Shown: in pieces, positions 17,407 through 25,694 of the stretch
How the letters are laid out: each line of letters starts with the position of its first letter
Position numbering within the stretch: position 1 is the first letter of the stretch
Source of the DNA: Actinomycetota bacterium
GTDB lineage: Bacteria; Actinomycetota; Nitriliruptoria; Nitriliruptorales; JAHWKO01
Length of the DNA: 41,283 bases
Assembly (NCBI GenBank): GCA_019347855.1
Contig: JAHWKO010000006.1
Location: 1-41,283, forward strand
Direction: 5' to 3'
Translations under genes and position numbers: made by a program
Notes under the pieces: generated by a model
What the model saw: only the letters and a program-made list of their open reading frames with translations
The model's database searches: none
What the model was told of the DNA's origin: nothing

Positions 17407-18272
17407 GGTCGCCCGTCCCCCACCAGGGCGGACGCCAGGCGCCGGAAGTCGGCGGGGGCGAGCTCCTCGGCCCGCGCTCCCGGATCGACGTCTGCGTCGG
17501 CGAACGCCCGGTCCAGCTCGTCCCTGTCGTGCACCCGTCCCAGCGCGTTGCGGATCGTCTTGCGCCGTGTCGCGAACGCCGCGTCGATCACCCCGGCGAT
17601 ATCGGCGTACCGCTCGGGCTCGACGGCGTCGGTCCGGCGGACGAGTCGGACGGTCACGCTGTCCACGTTCGGCACCGGGAGGAAGACGGTCCGCGGGACG
17701 TCGGCGACGACCTCGACCTCGACGAGCAACGCCAGCTTCGCGCTCACCCCCGAGTACGCCCCATCCCCCGGGCGGGCGCCCCACCGTTCGCCGACCTCGC
17801 GCTGCACCATCACGAACGCGTCCGTGACCAGGGGACAGGCGAGCGCGTGGAAGACCATCGGGGTGGCCACGTTGTAGGGCAGGTTCGCGACGAGCCGCGC
17901 CGGACCGTGCCTACTGCTCTCGATCAGGTCCGTGAGGTCCGTGGCCAGCGCGTCCCCGTGGACGATGTGGACATCGTCCCGGTGCCCGAGGGACCGTCCC
18001 AGGACCTCCACGAACCCGGCGTCGACCTCGATCGCGGTGACGTAGGCGGCGACCTCGGCGAGAGCCACCGTCAACGACCCCAATCCGGGACCGAACTCGA
18101 GCACGTGGTCCCGGCCGGTGACCCCCGCATCCCGGACGATCTTGCGGACCGTGTTCGGGTCGACCACGAAGTTCTGCCCGTCGGAGCGCCGGGGCGCCAG
18201 GCCGTGTTGGTCGAGGAGCCGGCGGACGTCGGTCGGCGTGAGCGGATCGGTCGTGCGGGGGTCCCCGGACAT
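17403..18272 (-). CDS. rsmA: 16S rRNA dimethyladenosine transferase RsmA/KsgA
   Basis: A 289-aa SAM-dependent enzyme that dimethylates A1518 and A1519 of 16S rRNA late in small-subunit assembly. Motifs: GLAPRRSDGQNFVVDPNTVRKIV, motif I VLEFGPGLGSLTVALA, acidic AIEVDAGF, catalytic VANLPYNVATPMVFHAL (NLPY), VQREVGER and the PVPNVDSVTVRL turn. I start at the ATG at 18270–18272 (MSGDPRTT). The long open frame before it is not conserved in composition. The gene sits 44 bp after the G5/DPBB protein and overlaps ispE by 4 nt. Confidence 0.96.
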   Translation of the reverse strand: MSGDPRTTDPLTPTDVRRLLDQHGLAPRRSDGQNFVVDPNTVRKIVRDAGVTGRDHVLEFGPGLGSLTVALAEVAAYVTAIEVDAGFVEVLGRSLGHRDDVHIVHGDALATDLTDLIESSRHGPARLVANLPYNVATPMVFHALACPLVTDAFVMVQREVGERWGARPGDGAYSGVSAKLALLVEVEVVADVPRTVFLPVPNVDSVTVRLVRRTDAVEPERYADIAGVIDAAFATRRKTIRNALGRVHDRDELDRAFADADVDPGARAEELAPADFRRLASALVGDGRP

Positions 18273-18316
18273 GAGCGCAGCGTAGGTTGCCCGTGGAGGC
18301 CACCCGAACCGACCGG

Positions 18317-19420
18317 CTACCAGGTGACCTCGACGCGGATCACCCCGGTCGACAGCGACGCGAGCTCGCTGAACGCGACCCGGTCCAGATCGATCACGCG
18401 CCCCTCGACGAACGGTCCCCGGTCGGCGATACGCACCCGCACGGAGGCGCCGTTCGCCGTGTTGGTCACCGTCACGACGGTCCCGATCGGCAAGGTCCGA
18501 TGGGCGGCCGTGTAGCTGCCGTGCGGCGAGTCGTACCATGATGCGGCGCCGCTCTGCGCGTGTCCGGCACCGGCGCAGCACGGCTGAGGATGACGGGTGC
18601 CGACCTCGACGATGCGGGGGCGTGGCTCCCGGAAGACCTCCTCGGAGACCTTCTCGCGGGAGACCTCCACGCCGTCGACGGCGCGGACCCGCCAGGTGTC
18701 CAGCCGCAGCCCCTCCTCGCCCTCCTGCACGACGCGGGTCTGGCCCCGCTCGAGCGTGTCCGTCTCGTGGCGCTCCTCGGAGAACGGCAGGGCGACCTCC
18801 TCTACCACCTCGCTGAGGTCGACCCGCCGGACCTCGATCCGCAGTCCGTCGTGCGGGGTGGTCCCCGGCTGTGGGGCGATCTCGTCGTCGGGTCCCACGT
18901 CGAGACCGGCCAGGTCCAGGAACCCCCCGACGGTCGACGCATCACCGGTCACCTCGCGTTCCTGGCCGTCCGCCGCGATCGTGACCGTGATCGGCAGTCG
19001 GACGGAGATCACCGCCCCAGGCGAGATCGCGGTCTCGAGGGACGGGGTCACGGCGAGCGCACTGATCGGCTCGAGGCCGGCCGCGTGGACGACCTCTGCG
19101 ACGGTCCGGGCTGGCACGCGCATGCGGTCCGCGCCGACCCCTTCGATCCTGAGGACGACCGGGACCGCCCTGGTCACCCGGATCGCATCCCCGTCGACGA
19201 TCGGCTGGTCGAGCGAGGGCTCCACGCGATCCTGCGCGCCGAGCACGACGCCGGCGTCATCCAGGGCGTCGGCGACCGTCCCCGCGTAGGTGTTGGCCGC
19301 GATCCGTCGTCCGTCGGCCTCGATCGTGATGTCGGTACCGGCCGAGACCGCGAACCACGCGAGCAGCCCGCCGACCACGCTGAGGGCGACGAGCTGACGG
19401 AGCAGGAACCGGAGGCGCAT
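18317..19420 (-). CDS. Cell-wall protein with DUF348 repeats, G5 domain and RlpA-like DPBB
   Basis: A 367-aa secreted or membrane-anchored protein in the RpfB position next to rsmA. An N-terminal helix (about 8–28) is followed by three ubiquitin-like DUF348 repeats (about 30–200), each with a G-x-x-V/A-x-x-x-L-D-x-A-G core. A G5 domain comes next (about 205–275, VEEVALPFSEERHE…GEEGLRLDTWRV). The C terminus is a double-psi beta-barrel (GAASWYDS…HRTLPIGTVVTVTNTANG…IADRGPFVEGRVIDLD). RpfB of Mycobacterium has a lysozyme-like domain at this place. Here a DPBB replaces it, as in Firmicute YabE-type or RlpA proteins. It probably acts on peptidoglycan during growth or resuscitation. Confidence 0.85.
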   Translation of the reverse strand: MRLRFLLRQLVALSVVGGLLAWFAVSAGTDITIEADGRRIAANTYAGTVADALDDAGVVLGAQDRVEPSLDQPIVDGDAIRVTRAVPVVLRIEGVGADRMRVPARTVAEVVHAAGLEPISALAVTPSLETAISPGAVISVRLPITVTIAADGQEREVTGDASTVGGFLDLAGLDVGPDDEIAPQPGTTPHDGLRIEVRRVDLSEVVEEVALPFSEERHETDTLERGQTRVVQEGEEGLRLDTWRVRAVDGVEVSREKVSEEVFREPRPRIVEVGTRHPQPCCAGAGHAQSGAASWYDSPHGSYTAAHRTLPIGTVVTVTNTANGASVRVRIADRGPFVEGRVIDLDRVAFSELASLSTGVIRVEVTW

Positions 19421-19464
19421 CCAGGACGGTGTTCGACGGATCGGTTCGCCCCTCCTGCTCGGCG

Positions 19465-20244
19465 TCAGCTACCGGGCAGGGCGAAGGCTCGTCGGGCGTT
19501 CGCGACGGTGGCTGCGGCGAGCTCCTCGACGGGCACGCCCTTCACGTCGGCGAGGCAGGCCGCGACCAGCGGGATCCGCGACGGGTCGTTGGACTCGCCC
19601 CGGTGCGGGTGCGGGGTCAGGAAGGGAGAATCGGTCTCGGTGAGGATGGCGTCCATCGGCGTGGCCGCCGCCGCTTCCCGGAGGTCCGGGGCGTTGGTGA
19701 ACGTGACGTTGCCCGCGTACGAGAGGAAGTACCCAGCGTCGGCGCAGTGCTTGGCCAGCTCCGCGTCGCCAGAGAAGCAATGCAGCACGGTGCGCTCGGG
19801 CGCGCCCTCGTCGTCGAGGATGTCGAGCGTGTCGTCCCAGGCGTCGCGACAGTGGATGATCAGCGCCTTGTCATGCTCCTTGGCCAGCTCGATGTGCTGC
19901 CGGAAGGTCCACTTCTGCCGTTCGACGGGCGCCCAGTCGCGGTAGTAGTCGAGTCCGGTCTCGCCGATGCCGACGACGCCCGGCTGGGCGGCGAGGCGGG
20001 CGACGCAATCGATCGTGTGGGGCGTAGCCTCCATCGAGTCGTTCGGGTGGATCCCGACCGTCGCCCAGACGTTCTCGTGCTGGTTGGCGGTCTGCACCGA
20101 CTGCGCGGAGGACGCCAGGTCCGTGCCGACCGTGATCAGGATCGACACGTCAGCTCCGGCTGCGCGGTCGATCTGCTCGGCGGCGCGCAGCCCCTCGTGG
20201 TGATCGAGGTGGCAGTGGGTGTCGACGTAGGTGATGTCGGACAC
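19465..20244 (-). CDS. tatD: TatD-family metal-dependent hydrolase
   Basis: A 259-aa TIM-barrel amidohydrolase. The metal site starts with VDTHCHLDH, and the other family motifs are ATVGIHPNDS, GIGETGLDYYRDWAPVERQKWTFRQHIELA, ALIIHCRDAWDDTLDIL, LHCFSGDAELA and LTETDSPFLTPHPHRGE. Members are Mg2+-dependent 3'–5' DNases/deoxyribonucleases of uncertain physiological role. I choose GTG 20242–20244 with GAGGAAG eight bases upstream. An ATG at 20289 is an alternative that would add 15 residues and lie in a predicted hairpin. The G5/DPBB gene follows 44 bp downstream on the same strand, matching the usual tatD–rpfB–rsmA–ispE order. Confidence 0.92.
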   Translation of the reverse strand: MSDITYVDTHCHLDHHEGLRAAEQIDRAAGADVSILITVGTDLASSAQSVQTANQHENVWATVGIHPNDSMEATPHTIDCVARLAAQPGVVGIGETGLDYYRDWAPVERQKWTFRQHIELAKEHDKALIIHCRDAWDDTLDILDDEGAPERTVLHCFSGDAELAKHCADAGYFLSYAGNVTFTNAPDLREAAAATPMDAILTETDSPFLTPHPHRGESNDPSRIPLVAACLADVKGVPVEELAAATVANARRAFALPGS

Positions 20245-20284
20245 GGTCGACGCTTCCTCGGGCTCCCGGGGGAGGACGCGGACG

Positions 20285-20350
20285 TGCATCGTCGGGGGGT
20301 CCCCCGTCTGTCCGGTCCGGACGATGCATGGTGCGCCACCGATCGGTGGC
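20285..20350 (-). promoter_or_regulatory. Nested inverted repeats in the tatD leader
   Basis: TGCATCGT (20285–20292) and ACGATGCA (20321–20328) are perfect complements. They enclose CGGGGG/CCCCCG (20293–20306) and GTCCGG-T-CCGGAC (20310–20322, sharing two bases with the outer arm). Next to them lies GCCACCGATCGGTGGC (20335–20350), a perfect stem with a 4-base loop. Together they fill much of the 160-bp spacer between the sigma-partner gene and tatD and could form a branched leader RNA or a terminator plus attenuator. No known riboswitch motif recognised. Confidence 0.5.
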
Positions 20351-20404
20351 AGCGGCATCGTAACGGACACCCTGCTGGACCGCCCCGGCCGCGGCCCGTG
20401 GGGG

Positions 20405-21661
20405 TCAGCCGGACCCGTCGGCGTAGGTGAGCCCGGCCTCCACGGCGGTGGTCCCCCACTCACCCGCGCGGTCCATCGTCACGAGCCAGACGCGGTCGCG
20501 ATCGCCGACGAGCACGCCGCCCGCTGCGGCGTTCATCCAGATCCCGGAGGGGTCGCTGCTCCGCAGCTCGTCCAGTTCCGCCGGGAGCGGCAGCTCCTCG
20601 TCCCCGTCGGGGGAGGTCCGGGTGAGCGTGAGGTCTATCACGCTCTCGCCACTTCCCTGGGCCGTGAGCTGGAACAGCTCACCCGCCAGCGGCTCGGCGA
20701 CGTCGAACAGGGCACCGTCAGCCGGGATGTCGACGGTCCGGATGTAGGGGACCGCGCCGTCGCCCTGTCGCTGCACCTCGAGCGCGTGCCCGCCCCCGCC
20801 CACCGCGGTGGCCAGGATGCGCCCCGATCGTTCGGCACCTGGTCCTTGGGTGTCCCACACCCACTCCTGGAGTCGGGCGTCGACCCCTCGCGGGAAGATC
20901 GGGTAGCCGTACGAGGCGTTGTCGTCCGCGGTCCGGTCGGTCCCGGGGCCGTCCTGACTCCACCCGATCACCCGCAGCCCGGGCTCGCCCTCGTCCCCGT
21001 CCTCGACGAACGCGAGGTGGCTGCCGTCCGGCGACCACACCGGGGCGGGCACGGACCCACCGACCTGGTGGTTGATGACGTTGTAGGGGTCGGGGAACAC
21101 CTCGACGTCCACCGAGGGTCCGCCCGCATCCGGGTACCGGATCGTCGCCCAGCGCAGGTCGTACGTGCCCTCGGCTTCGGTCAGCATCGCCAGGATGATG
21201 GTCCGCGGATCCTGGCTCTCCACGGCCGGCCGGATGTCGAACGCGACGATCCCGGACCCACCCTCTCTGGGGAAGCGCCAGATGCGTTCGCCGACGGTCC
21301 CGTCGGGCGCCAGCTCGTAGAGGCCCGTCCCGTCGGTCGCGAAGGAGCGACCGGCGAGAGGTGTCTCGCCGCCGGTCGCCGGGGACCCGGTGGGGGTCGC
21401 GGGCTCCGTCGGGGGGGCCGTCGCCGGCGGCTCCCCGAGGATCACCCCGGTGCCCTCCTGCTGGAGCGCGTCTATGGCGAAGGGCACCGCGACGACCGCG
21501 ACCACCACGGCAGCTGCCGCGGTCGCGACCGCCCCGACCCACCGCAGACGGCGCTTGCGCTCGCGCCGTTCCTGGACCTCGAGCCACAGCTCCGCGGTGG
21601 GCTCAACGTCCTCGGCCCGTGCCCGCAGACCCTCGCGTAGACGGCGTTCCAGCTCGTTCAT
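20405..21661 (-). CDS. Membrane-anchored propeller-like protein, probable partner of the adjacent SigE-family sigma factor
   Basis: A 418-aa protein. The cytoplasmic N terminus (MNELERRLREGLRARAEDVE, then PTAELWLEVQERRERKRRLRW) resembles the short helical sigma-binding segment found beside SigE-family sigma factors. One transmembrane helix follows (about 43–65), then a Pro/Thr linker, then an extracytoplasmic domain. Repeated blade-like segments such as APVWSPDGSHLAFVEDGDEGEPGLRVIGW suggest a TolB/WD40-like beta-propeller. The ATG overlaps the sigma stop (ATGA). An anti-sigma or signal-sensing role is inferred from this coupling and topology, since no zinc finger is present. Confidence 0.65.
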   Translation of the reverse strand: MNELERRLREGLRARAEDVEPTAELWLEVQERRERKRRLRWVGAVATAAAAVVVAVVAVPFAIDALQQEGTGVILGEPPATAPPTEPATPTGSPATGGETPLAGRSFATDGTGLYELAPDGTVGERIWRFPREGGSGIVAFDIRPAVESQDPRTIILAMLTEAEGTYDLRWATIRYPDAGGPSVDVEVFPDPYNVINHQVGGSVPAPVWSPDGSHLAFVEDGDEGEPGLRVIGWSQDGPGTDRTADDNASYGYPIFPRGVDARLQEWVWDTQGPGAERSGRILATAVGGGGHALEVQRQGDGAVPYIRTVDIPADGALFDVAEPLAGELFQLTAQGSGESVIDLTLTRTSPDGDEELPLPAELDELRSSDPSGIWMNAAAGGVLVGDRDRVWLVTMDRAGEWGTTAVEAGLTYADGSG

Positions 21662-22281
21662 CGGCCCTCACCTCCTGGGACGGGAAGCCCGTCGTCGGGG
21701 CCGTCCTCGCGCGTCCACGCGAGCAGCTCCCGGAGACGGTCCATCCCGCGTGACACCTGCGACTTGACCGTGCCCACGCTGACCCCGAGGGCCTCGGCCG
21801 TGTCGGCCTCGGAGAGATCCTCGTAGTAGCGCAGCACGATCGCGGCGCGCTGCCGGTCGGGCAGCCGTTGGAGTGCCTGCCAGAGCTCGTCGCGGTCGGC
21901 GGCGTCCTCGTCGTAGGTCCGCACGCCCCGCGCGTCGCCCGACCGTCGCTCCGCCTCCCGCATCGCGACCACCTTCCGGCGGTGGCGACTGCGGATGTTG
22001 TTCACGACGGCCCGACGCAGGTAGGGGCCGACGTCGTCGACGCGGCCCTTGTCCCACTTCACCCAGACGTTCGCGAAGGCCTCGGCGACGACGTCCTCGG
22101 CGACGTTCGCATCGCTCGTCAGGAGGTAGGCCAGACGCACCGCACGGCGGTGGTGCGCGTTGAAGACCTCGGCGAACGACTCCGCCTTGTCCTCGCTGCG
22201 TGCCCGCAGCACGCTCAGCACGTCGGCTCCCATCTCTTCGGCGCGGGAGGTCCGGACGGTCCGGCCTGGGCGCCCCTCCAT
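21658..22281 (-). CDS. RNA polymerase sigma factor, SigE-family ECF (actinobacterial type)
   Basis: A 207-aa sigma factor. Region 2 is FAEVFNAHHRRAVRLAYLLTSDANVAEDVVAEAFANVWVKW with the −10-binding stretch DDVGPYLRRAVVNNIRSRHRRK. Region 4 is LWQALQRLPDRQRAAIVLRYYEDLSEADTAEALGVSVGTVKSQVSRGMDRLREL. Such factors direct transcription of stress or envelope regulons. The gene is coupled to a membrane protein that may hold it inactive. An internal ATG at 22231–22233 (MGADVLSVL) would make a 191-aa product closer to the usual length, and both starts have weak ribosome sites. Target promoters cannot be told from this window. Confidence 0.88.
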   Translation of the reverse strand: MEGRPGRTVRTSRAEEMGADVLSVLRARSEDKAESFAEVFNAHHRRAVRLAYLLTSDANVAEDVVAEAFANVWVKWDKGRVDDVGPYLRRAVVNNIRSRHRRKVVAMREAERRSGDARGVRTYDEDAADRDELWQALQRLPDRQRAAIVLRYYEDLSEADTAEALGVSVGTVKSQVSRGMDRLRELLAWTREDGPDDGLPVPGGEGR

Positions 22282-22403
22282 CCCGTCACACGCGTGGGAG
22301 GGCCGGAGGGTTGCGACGGATCTGCCGGAGCTCCGGGAACCGGAGCGTACGCAGCGGCCGTCCGGGAGCGTGGCAGGATACTGGCGCTGATCAGGAGGCT
22401 CGC

Positions 22404-22625
22404 ATGCTCGGGGACAACGTCACGAAGGCGCTGCGCAACCTCAACGAGCTCGGACCGACGCTCGAGGCGCTCGTCGAGGAGATGCGGGTGCTACGGGAAC
22501 TGATCGACGAGATGCGAGCGATGCGTGAGGACCTCGGCGACGTCAGACGCGCCCTCGGGGAGACCACCGAGCGGCTGGATCGTGCCAACGAGCTGGCCGC
22601 GGAGGTCCTCGATCAGGAGGCGTGA
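22404..22625 (+). CDS. Small coiled-coil protein
   Basis: A 73-aa protein (MLGDNVTKALRNLNELGPTL…) with a clear AGGAGG (22393–22398) before its ATG. Nearly the whole chain is heptad-patterned with L/V/M at a/d positions and many E/R (LVEEMRVLRELIDEMRAMRE), so a single long coiled coil is predicted. No signal peptide or membrane segment. It is divergent from the sigma factor gene and converges with metG 28 bp away. I do not recognise a family. Short proteins like this often act as assembly or polymer scaffolds, but nothing here shows which. Confidence 0.65.
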   Translation: MLGDNVTKALRNLNELGPTLEALVEEMRVLRELIDEMRAMREDLGDVRRALGETTERLDRANELAAEVLDQEA

Positions 22626-22652
22626 AGCCAGCCCGCCCGGACGTCCACCCCG

Positions 22653-24206
22653 TCAGGTGTCGGCGTCCTCGTCGTCGAGCTCGACGCGGGGGAACAGCAC
22701 GTGCCCCTTGGCGATCCGGGTGCCGGCGGGGAGCCGTCCCGGTTCGACCCCACCGGGGAGGTGGTCCTCGGACGGGGCGCCGTCGAGGCCGAGCTGTGCC
22801 CAGATGCCGGCCGCCGTGCGCGGCAGGACCCAGGACACCAGGACGGCGGTCGCACGCAGCGTGTCCAGGAGCGTGTACATCGCCGTGGCGAGCTCCTCGT
22901 CGCGGCCCTCCTTGTTGAGCGCCCACGGCGTGGTCGTGTCGACGTAGCGGTTGGCGCCACGGACGAGCACCCACAGGTCCTCGAGGGCCCGGCGGAAGTC
23001 CAGCTGGCCGAGGGAGGAGGTCACGCCGTCGACCGCGGAGCGACGGTCCTCGGCCAGCTGCCGACCGGCCTCCGAGTCGTCGACGGTCGGCTCGGGGACG
23101 ACCCCGTCCAGGTACCGCTCGGCCATGTTGAGCACGCGGTTGACGAGGTTGCCGAGATCGTTGGCGAGGTCGGTCGTGTACCGGTCGTGCAGCGCCTCGA
23201 ACGAGAAGTTGCCGTCCTGACCGAACGAGATCTCGCGGAGGAAGTAGTAGCGCAGCGTGTCCGCGCCGTACGTCTCGACGATCTCGCGCGGATGGACCGC
23301 CGTGATCGACCCGGTCTTGGACATCTTCTTGCCGCCCGCCAGCAGGAACCCGTGTGCCCAGACCTGGCGGGGCGGCTCGATACCGGCCGCCATCAGCATG
23401 GCCGGCCAGATCACCGCGTGGAACCGCAGGATGTCCTTGCCGATCAGGTGGACGTCCGCGGGCCACAGCTGCGCGAACCGCTCGGGATCGGCCCCGTACC
23501 CGGCCGCCGTGATGTAGTTCTGCAGGGCGTCGATCCACACGTAGATCACCTGGTCCGGATCCCAGGGCACCGGCACACCCCAGTCGAACGAGGACCGCGA
23601 CAGGGACAGGTCCTTCAACCCGTCCGCGACGAAGCTCCTGACCTCGTTCAAGCGGACCTCCGGCCGCACGAAGTCCGGACGCTGGTCGTACAGCTCCAGA
23701 AGGCGGTCCTGGTAGGCGGACAGCCGGAAGAACCAGTTGTCCTCTTCGAGGTGCTCGACCGGTCGTTCGTGGATCGGGCAGAGCTCGCCGTCGAGCAGCT
23801 CCCCCGGCTCCTTGAACTCCTCGCACGATACGCAGTACGGGCCCTCGTAGGTGCCCTTGTAGATGTCGCCCTTGTCGTAGATGTCCTGGACGAAATCCTG
23901 GACGCGCGCGGTGTGCCGGTCCTCGGTGGTCCGGATGAAGTCGTCGTTGGTGATGTCGAGCAGGTCCCAGACCTCGTGCCAGCGCGGCACGATCGAGTCC
24001 GCCCACTCGCGCGGGGTCGTGCCCTGCTCCTCGGCGGTCCGCATCACCTTCTGGCCGTGCTCGTCGGTGCCCGTCAGGAAGTGCACGTCCTCACCGAGCA
24101 GACGGTGGAAGCGCGCCAGCGCGTCAGCCGCGAGCGTCGTGTACGCGTGACCCAGGTGCGGCACGTCGTTGACGTAGTAGATCGGCGTCGTGATGTAGAA
24201 GGCCAT
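22653..24206 (-). CDS. metG: Methionyl-tRNA synthetase
   Basis: A 517-aa class I synthetase without a C-terminal EMAP domain, as in other Actinobacteria. Motifs: YYVNDVPHLGHAYTTLAAD with the HLGH signature, FLTGTDEHGQKV, the zinc-knuckle region with two single-knuckle cysteines (YCVSCEEF…CPIHERP), VYVWIDALQNYI, IGKDILRFHAVIWPAMLMA and the KMSKT loop (LAGGKKMSKTGS). The anticodon-binding helical domain follows (NLVNRVLNMAERY, NRYVDTTTPWAL). The ATG at 24204–24206 (MAFYITTPIYY) is the natural start. It is divergent from the AbrB-type gene across 170 bp. The rsmI/metG/tatD neighbourhood is typical of Gram-positive genomes. Confidence 0.97.
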   Translation of the reverse strand: MAFYITTPIYYVNDVPHLGHAYTTLAADALARFHRLLGEDVHFLTGTDEHGQKVMRTAEEQGTTPREWADSIVPRWHEVWDLLDITNDDFIRTTEDRHTARVQDFVQDIYDKGDIYKGTYEGPYCVSCEEFKEPGELLDGELCPIHERPVEHLEEDNWFFRLSAYQDRLLELYDQRPDFVRPEVRLNEVRSFVADGLKDLSLSRSSFDWGVPVPWDPDQVIYVWIDALQNYITAAGYGADPERFAQLWPADVHLIGKDILRFHAVIWPAMLMAAGIEPPRQVWAHGFLLAGGKKMSKTGSITAVHPREIVETYGADTLRYYFLREISFGQDGNFSFEALHDRYTTDLANDLGNLVNRVLNMAERYLDGVVPEPTVDDSEAGRQLAEDRRSAVDGVTSSLGQLDFRRALEDLWVLVRGANRYVDTTTPWALNKEGRDEELATAMYTLLDTLRATAVLVSWVLPRTAAGIWAQLGLDGAPSEDHLPGGVEPGRLPAGTRIAKGHVLFPRVELDDEDADT

Positions 24207-24278
24207 GGCGTGATCGCACCCACGGGGCTTGGGAGCCGGAGGGGCGTCGAGCCTACCCAGCTCGGGACCTCCGACCCG

Positions 24279-24308
24279 TTGCGACCCGGTGCGGCACGGA
24301 CGTACGCT
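24279..24308 (+). promoter_or_regulatory. Candidate promoter of the AbrB-type gene
   Basis: TTGCGA (24279–24284) and TACGCT (24303–24308) are spaced by 18 bases, with the TAnnnT form common in Actinobacteria. They lie about 70 bp before the abrB-like ATG in the 170-bp spacer shared with divergent metG. I saw no convincing promoter for metG on the other strand. Confidence 0.4.
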
Positions 24309-24376
24309 CGCGCCGATCGTGGGCCCCGACCGCTCCGGCTCCCTCCACCCACCTCCGATCCTCCGAGGCATCCGTC

Positions 24377-24808
24377 ATGAACACCGGCATCCGACGCAAG
24401 GTCGACGATCTCGGACGGGTGGTCATCCCCGCCGGGATCCGTCGGTCCCTCTCCATGCGCGAGGGCGACGCGGTCGAGGTCCACGTCGAGGGCGACCGGG
24501 TGGTCCTCACCAAGCCCGCCGACCACTGCGTGTTCTGCCGCAGCGATGAGGAGCTGCAGACGTTCCGGGAGAAGGCCGTGTGCCGGGGGTGTGTCGCTGC
24601 ACTGGGTGGTCTCGACGACCGGATGCGTACGCGCCCCGAGCCCGAGCCGGCCGCGGCCGAGCATCCGTCCACGGTCTCCCGTCTGTCCTCGTGGTCCCCC
24701 AGCTCCGGCTCGCGGGAGGACGCACCCGGCGAGCAGGAGCGCGGCGGTCCCCCTCGCTACGACGAGGAGCCGCGTCAGGACCCGCCGGCGTCCACGACCG
24801 CCTGGTAG
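24377..24808 (+). CDS. AbrB/SpoVT-type transition-state regulator with zinc-finger-like motif
   Basis: A 143-aa protein. The N-terminal swapped-hairpin DNA-binding domain (about 1–48) is MNTGIRRKVDDLGRVVIPAG then IRRSLSMREGDAVEVHVEGD, as in AbrB and SpoVT. It is followed by HCVFCRSDEELQTFREKAVC and RGC, two CxxC pairs that also occur in Bacillus AbrB-like regulators and may hold zinc. From about residue 85 the chain is a disordered Pro/Ser/Glu tail. The dimer or tetramer would bind AT-rich promoters as a global regulator. The C terminus overlaps the convergent rsmI stop by 34 bp, so the tail may be partly a by-product of the overlap. Confidence 0.85.
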   Translation: MNTGIRRKVDDLGRVVIPAGIRRSLSMREGDAVEVHVEGDRVVLTKPADHCVFCRSDEELQTFREKAVCRGCVAALGGLDDRMRTRPEPEPAAAEHPSTVSRLSSWSPSSGSREDAPGEQERGGPPRYDEEPRQDPPASTTAW

Positions 24809-25641
24809 ACGTCCCGCTTCGGGACGGCCAGGTCGGCCGCGACCTCGGCGATCGCCGTCTTCTTGTCGAGTCCGGCCTCGATCCGTAACCGCACGGCGTC
24901 CACGAGCGCGCCCGGTGAGCGATCCCGGTCGGCGGCGGGGTCGGGGGCGCCGCCGACCACGAGCGTCGCCTCGCCCCGCACCCCGTGCTCGGCGACGCGG
25001 GCCGCGAGGTCACCGAGCGGGGCGCGCACGACCTCCTCGTGCAGCTTGGTCAGCTCGCGGCACAGCGCGGCGGGACGCTGTGGACCGAGCGCCTCCGCCA
25101 GATCCTCCAGGTCGGCCTCGCCACGGTGGGGTGACAGGTACAGGACGATCGTCCGCCGTTCCGAACGCAGGTCCTCGAGACGCTGGTTGCGGGAAGCGCC
25201 TTTGCGCGGCAGGAACCCCTCGAACGCGAAACGGTCGGTGGGCAGTCCCGCGACGACCAGGGCGTGGAGGACCGCGGACGGTCCCGGGACGGCCTCGACC
25301 GTCACGCCCTCGTCGACGCAGGCCCGCACGAGCCGGTAGCCGGGATCGGACACGGCGGGCGTGCCCGCATCCGTGACGAGCGCGACCGTGGCCCCGGTGA
25401 GGATCCGGTCGACGAGTTCGGGCGCACGCTCCTGGGCGTTGTGGTCGTGGTAGGAGACCTGGGGCGTGTCGATGTCCGCGTGTGCGAGCAGCCGGCCGGT
25501 CCGACGGGTGTCCTCGGCGGCGATCAGATCGGCGTCCCGCAGGGTCGCGACCGCGCGGGGAGACAGGTCCTCCAGGTTCCCGATCGGGGTCGATACGACG
25601 ACGAGGCGTCCCGCTGCCGGCTGTCCGCGTGCGTCCTCCAC
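24775..25641 (-). CDS. rsmI: 16S rRNA (cytidine-1402-2'-O)-methyltransferase RsmI
   Basis: A 288-aa tetrapyrrole-methylase-fold enzyme that 2'-O-methylates C1402 in the ribosomal P site. Motifs: RLVVVSTPIGNLEDLSPRA, LIAAEDTRRTGRLL, YHDHNAQE, VALVTDAGTPAVSDPGYRLV, VEAVPGPSAVLHALVVAGLP, FAFEGFLPRKG and the helical C-terminal domain (GLDKKTAIAEVAADLAVPKRDVY). I start at the GTG at 25639–25641 (MEDARGQPAAGRLVVVSTP). A longer open frame upstream overlaps the divergent mannosyltransferase gene and is unlikely. The divergent rsmI/pmt arrangement is conserved in Actinobacteria. Confidence 0.95.
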   Translation of the reverse strand: MEDARGQPAAGRLVVVSTPIGNLEDLSPRAVATLRDADLIAAEDTRRTGRLLAHADIDTPQVSYHDHNAQERAPELVDRILTGATVALVTDAGTPAVSDPGYRLVRACVDEGVTVEAVPGPSAVLHALVVAGLPTDRFAFEGFLPRKGASRNQRLEDLRSERRTIVLYLSPHRGEADLEDLAEALGPQRPAALCRELTKLHEEVVRAPLGDLAARVAEHGVRGEATLVVGGAPDPAADRDRSPGALVDAVRLRIEAGLDKKTAIAEVAADLAVPKRDVYQAVVDAGGS

Positions 25642-25694
25642 GACCCGACGGTAGCCCCGGAACGGAGCGGGTCGGCGGGTAGGCTCACCGCCCC

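Noticed and set aside
17407..17784. N-terminal extension of ispE to a 459-aa product
   Set aside because: It lies wholly inside rsmA on the same strand in another frame. The GTGA overlap with a family-typical N terminus is a better start.
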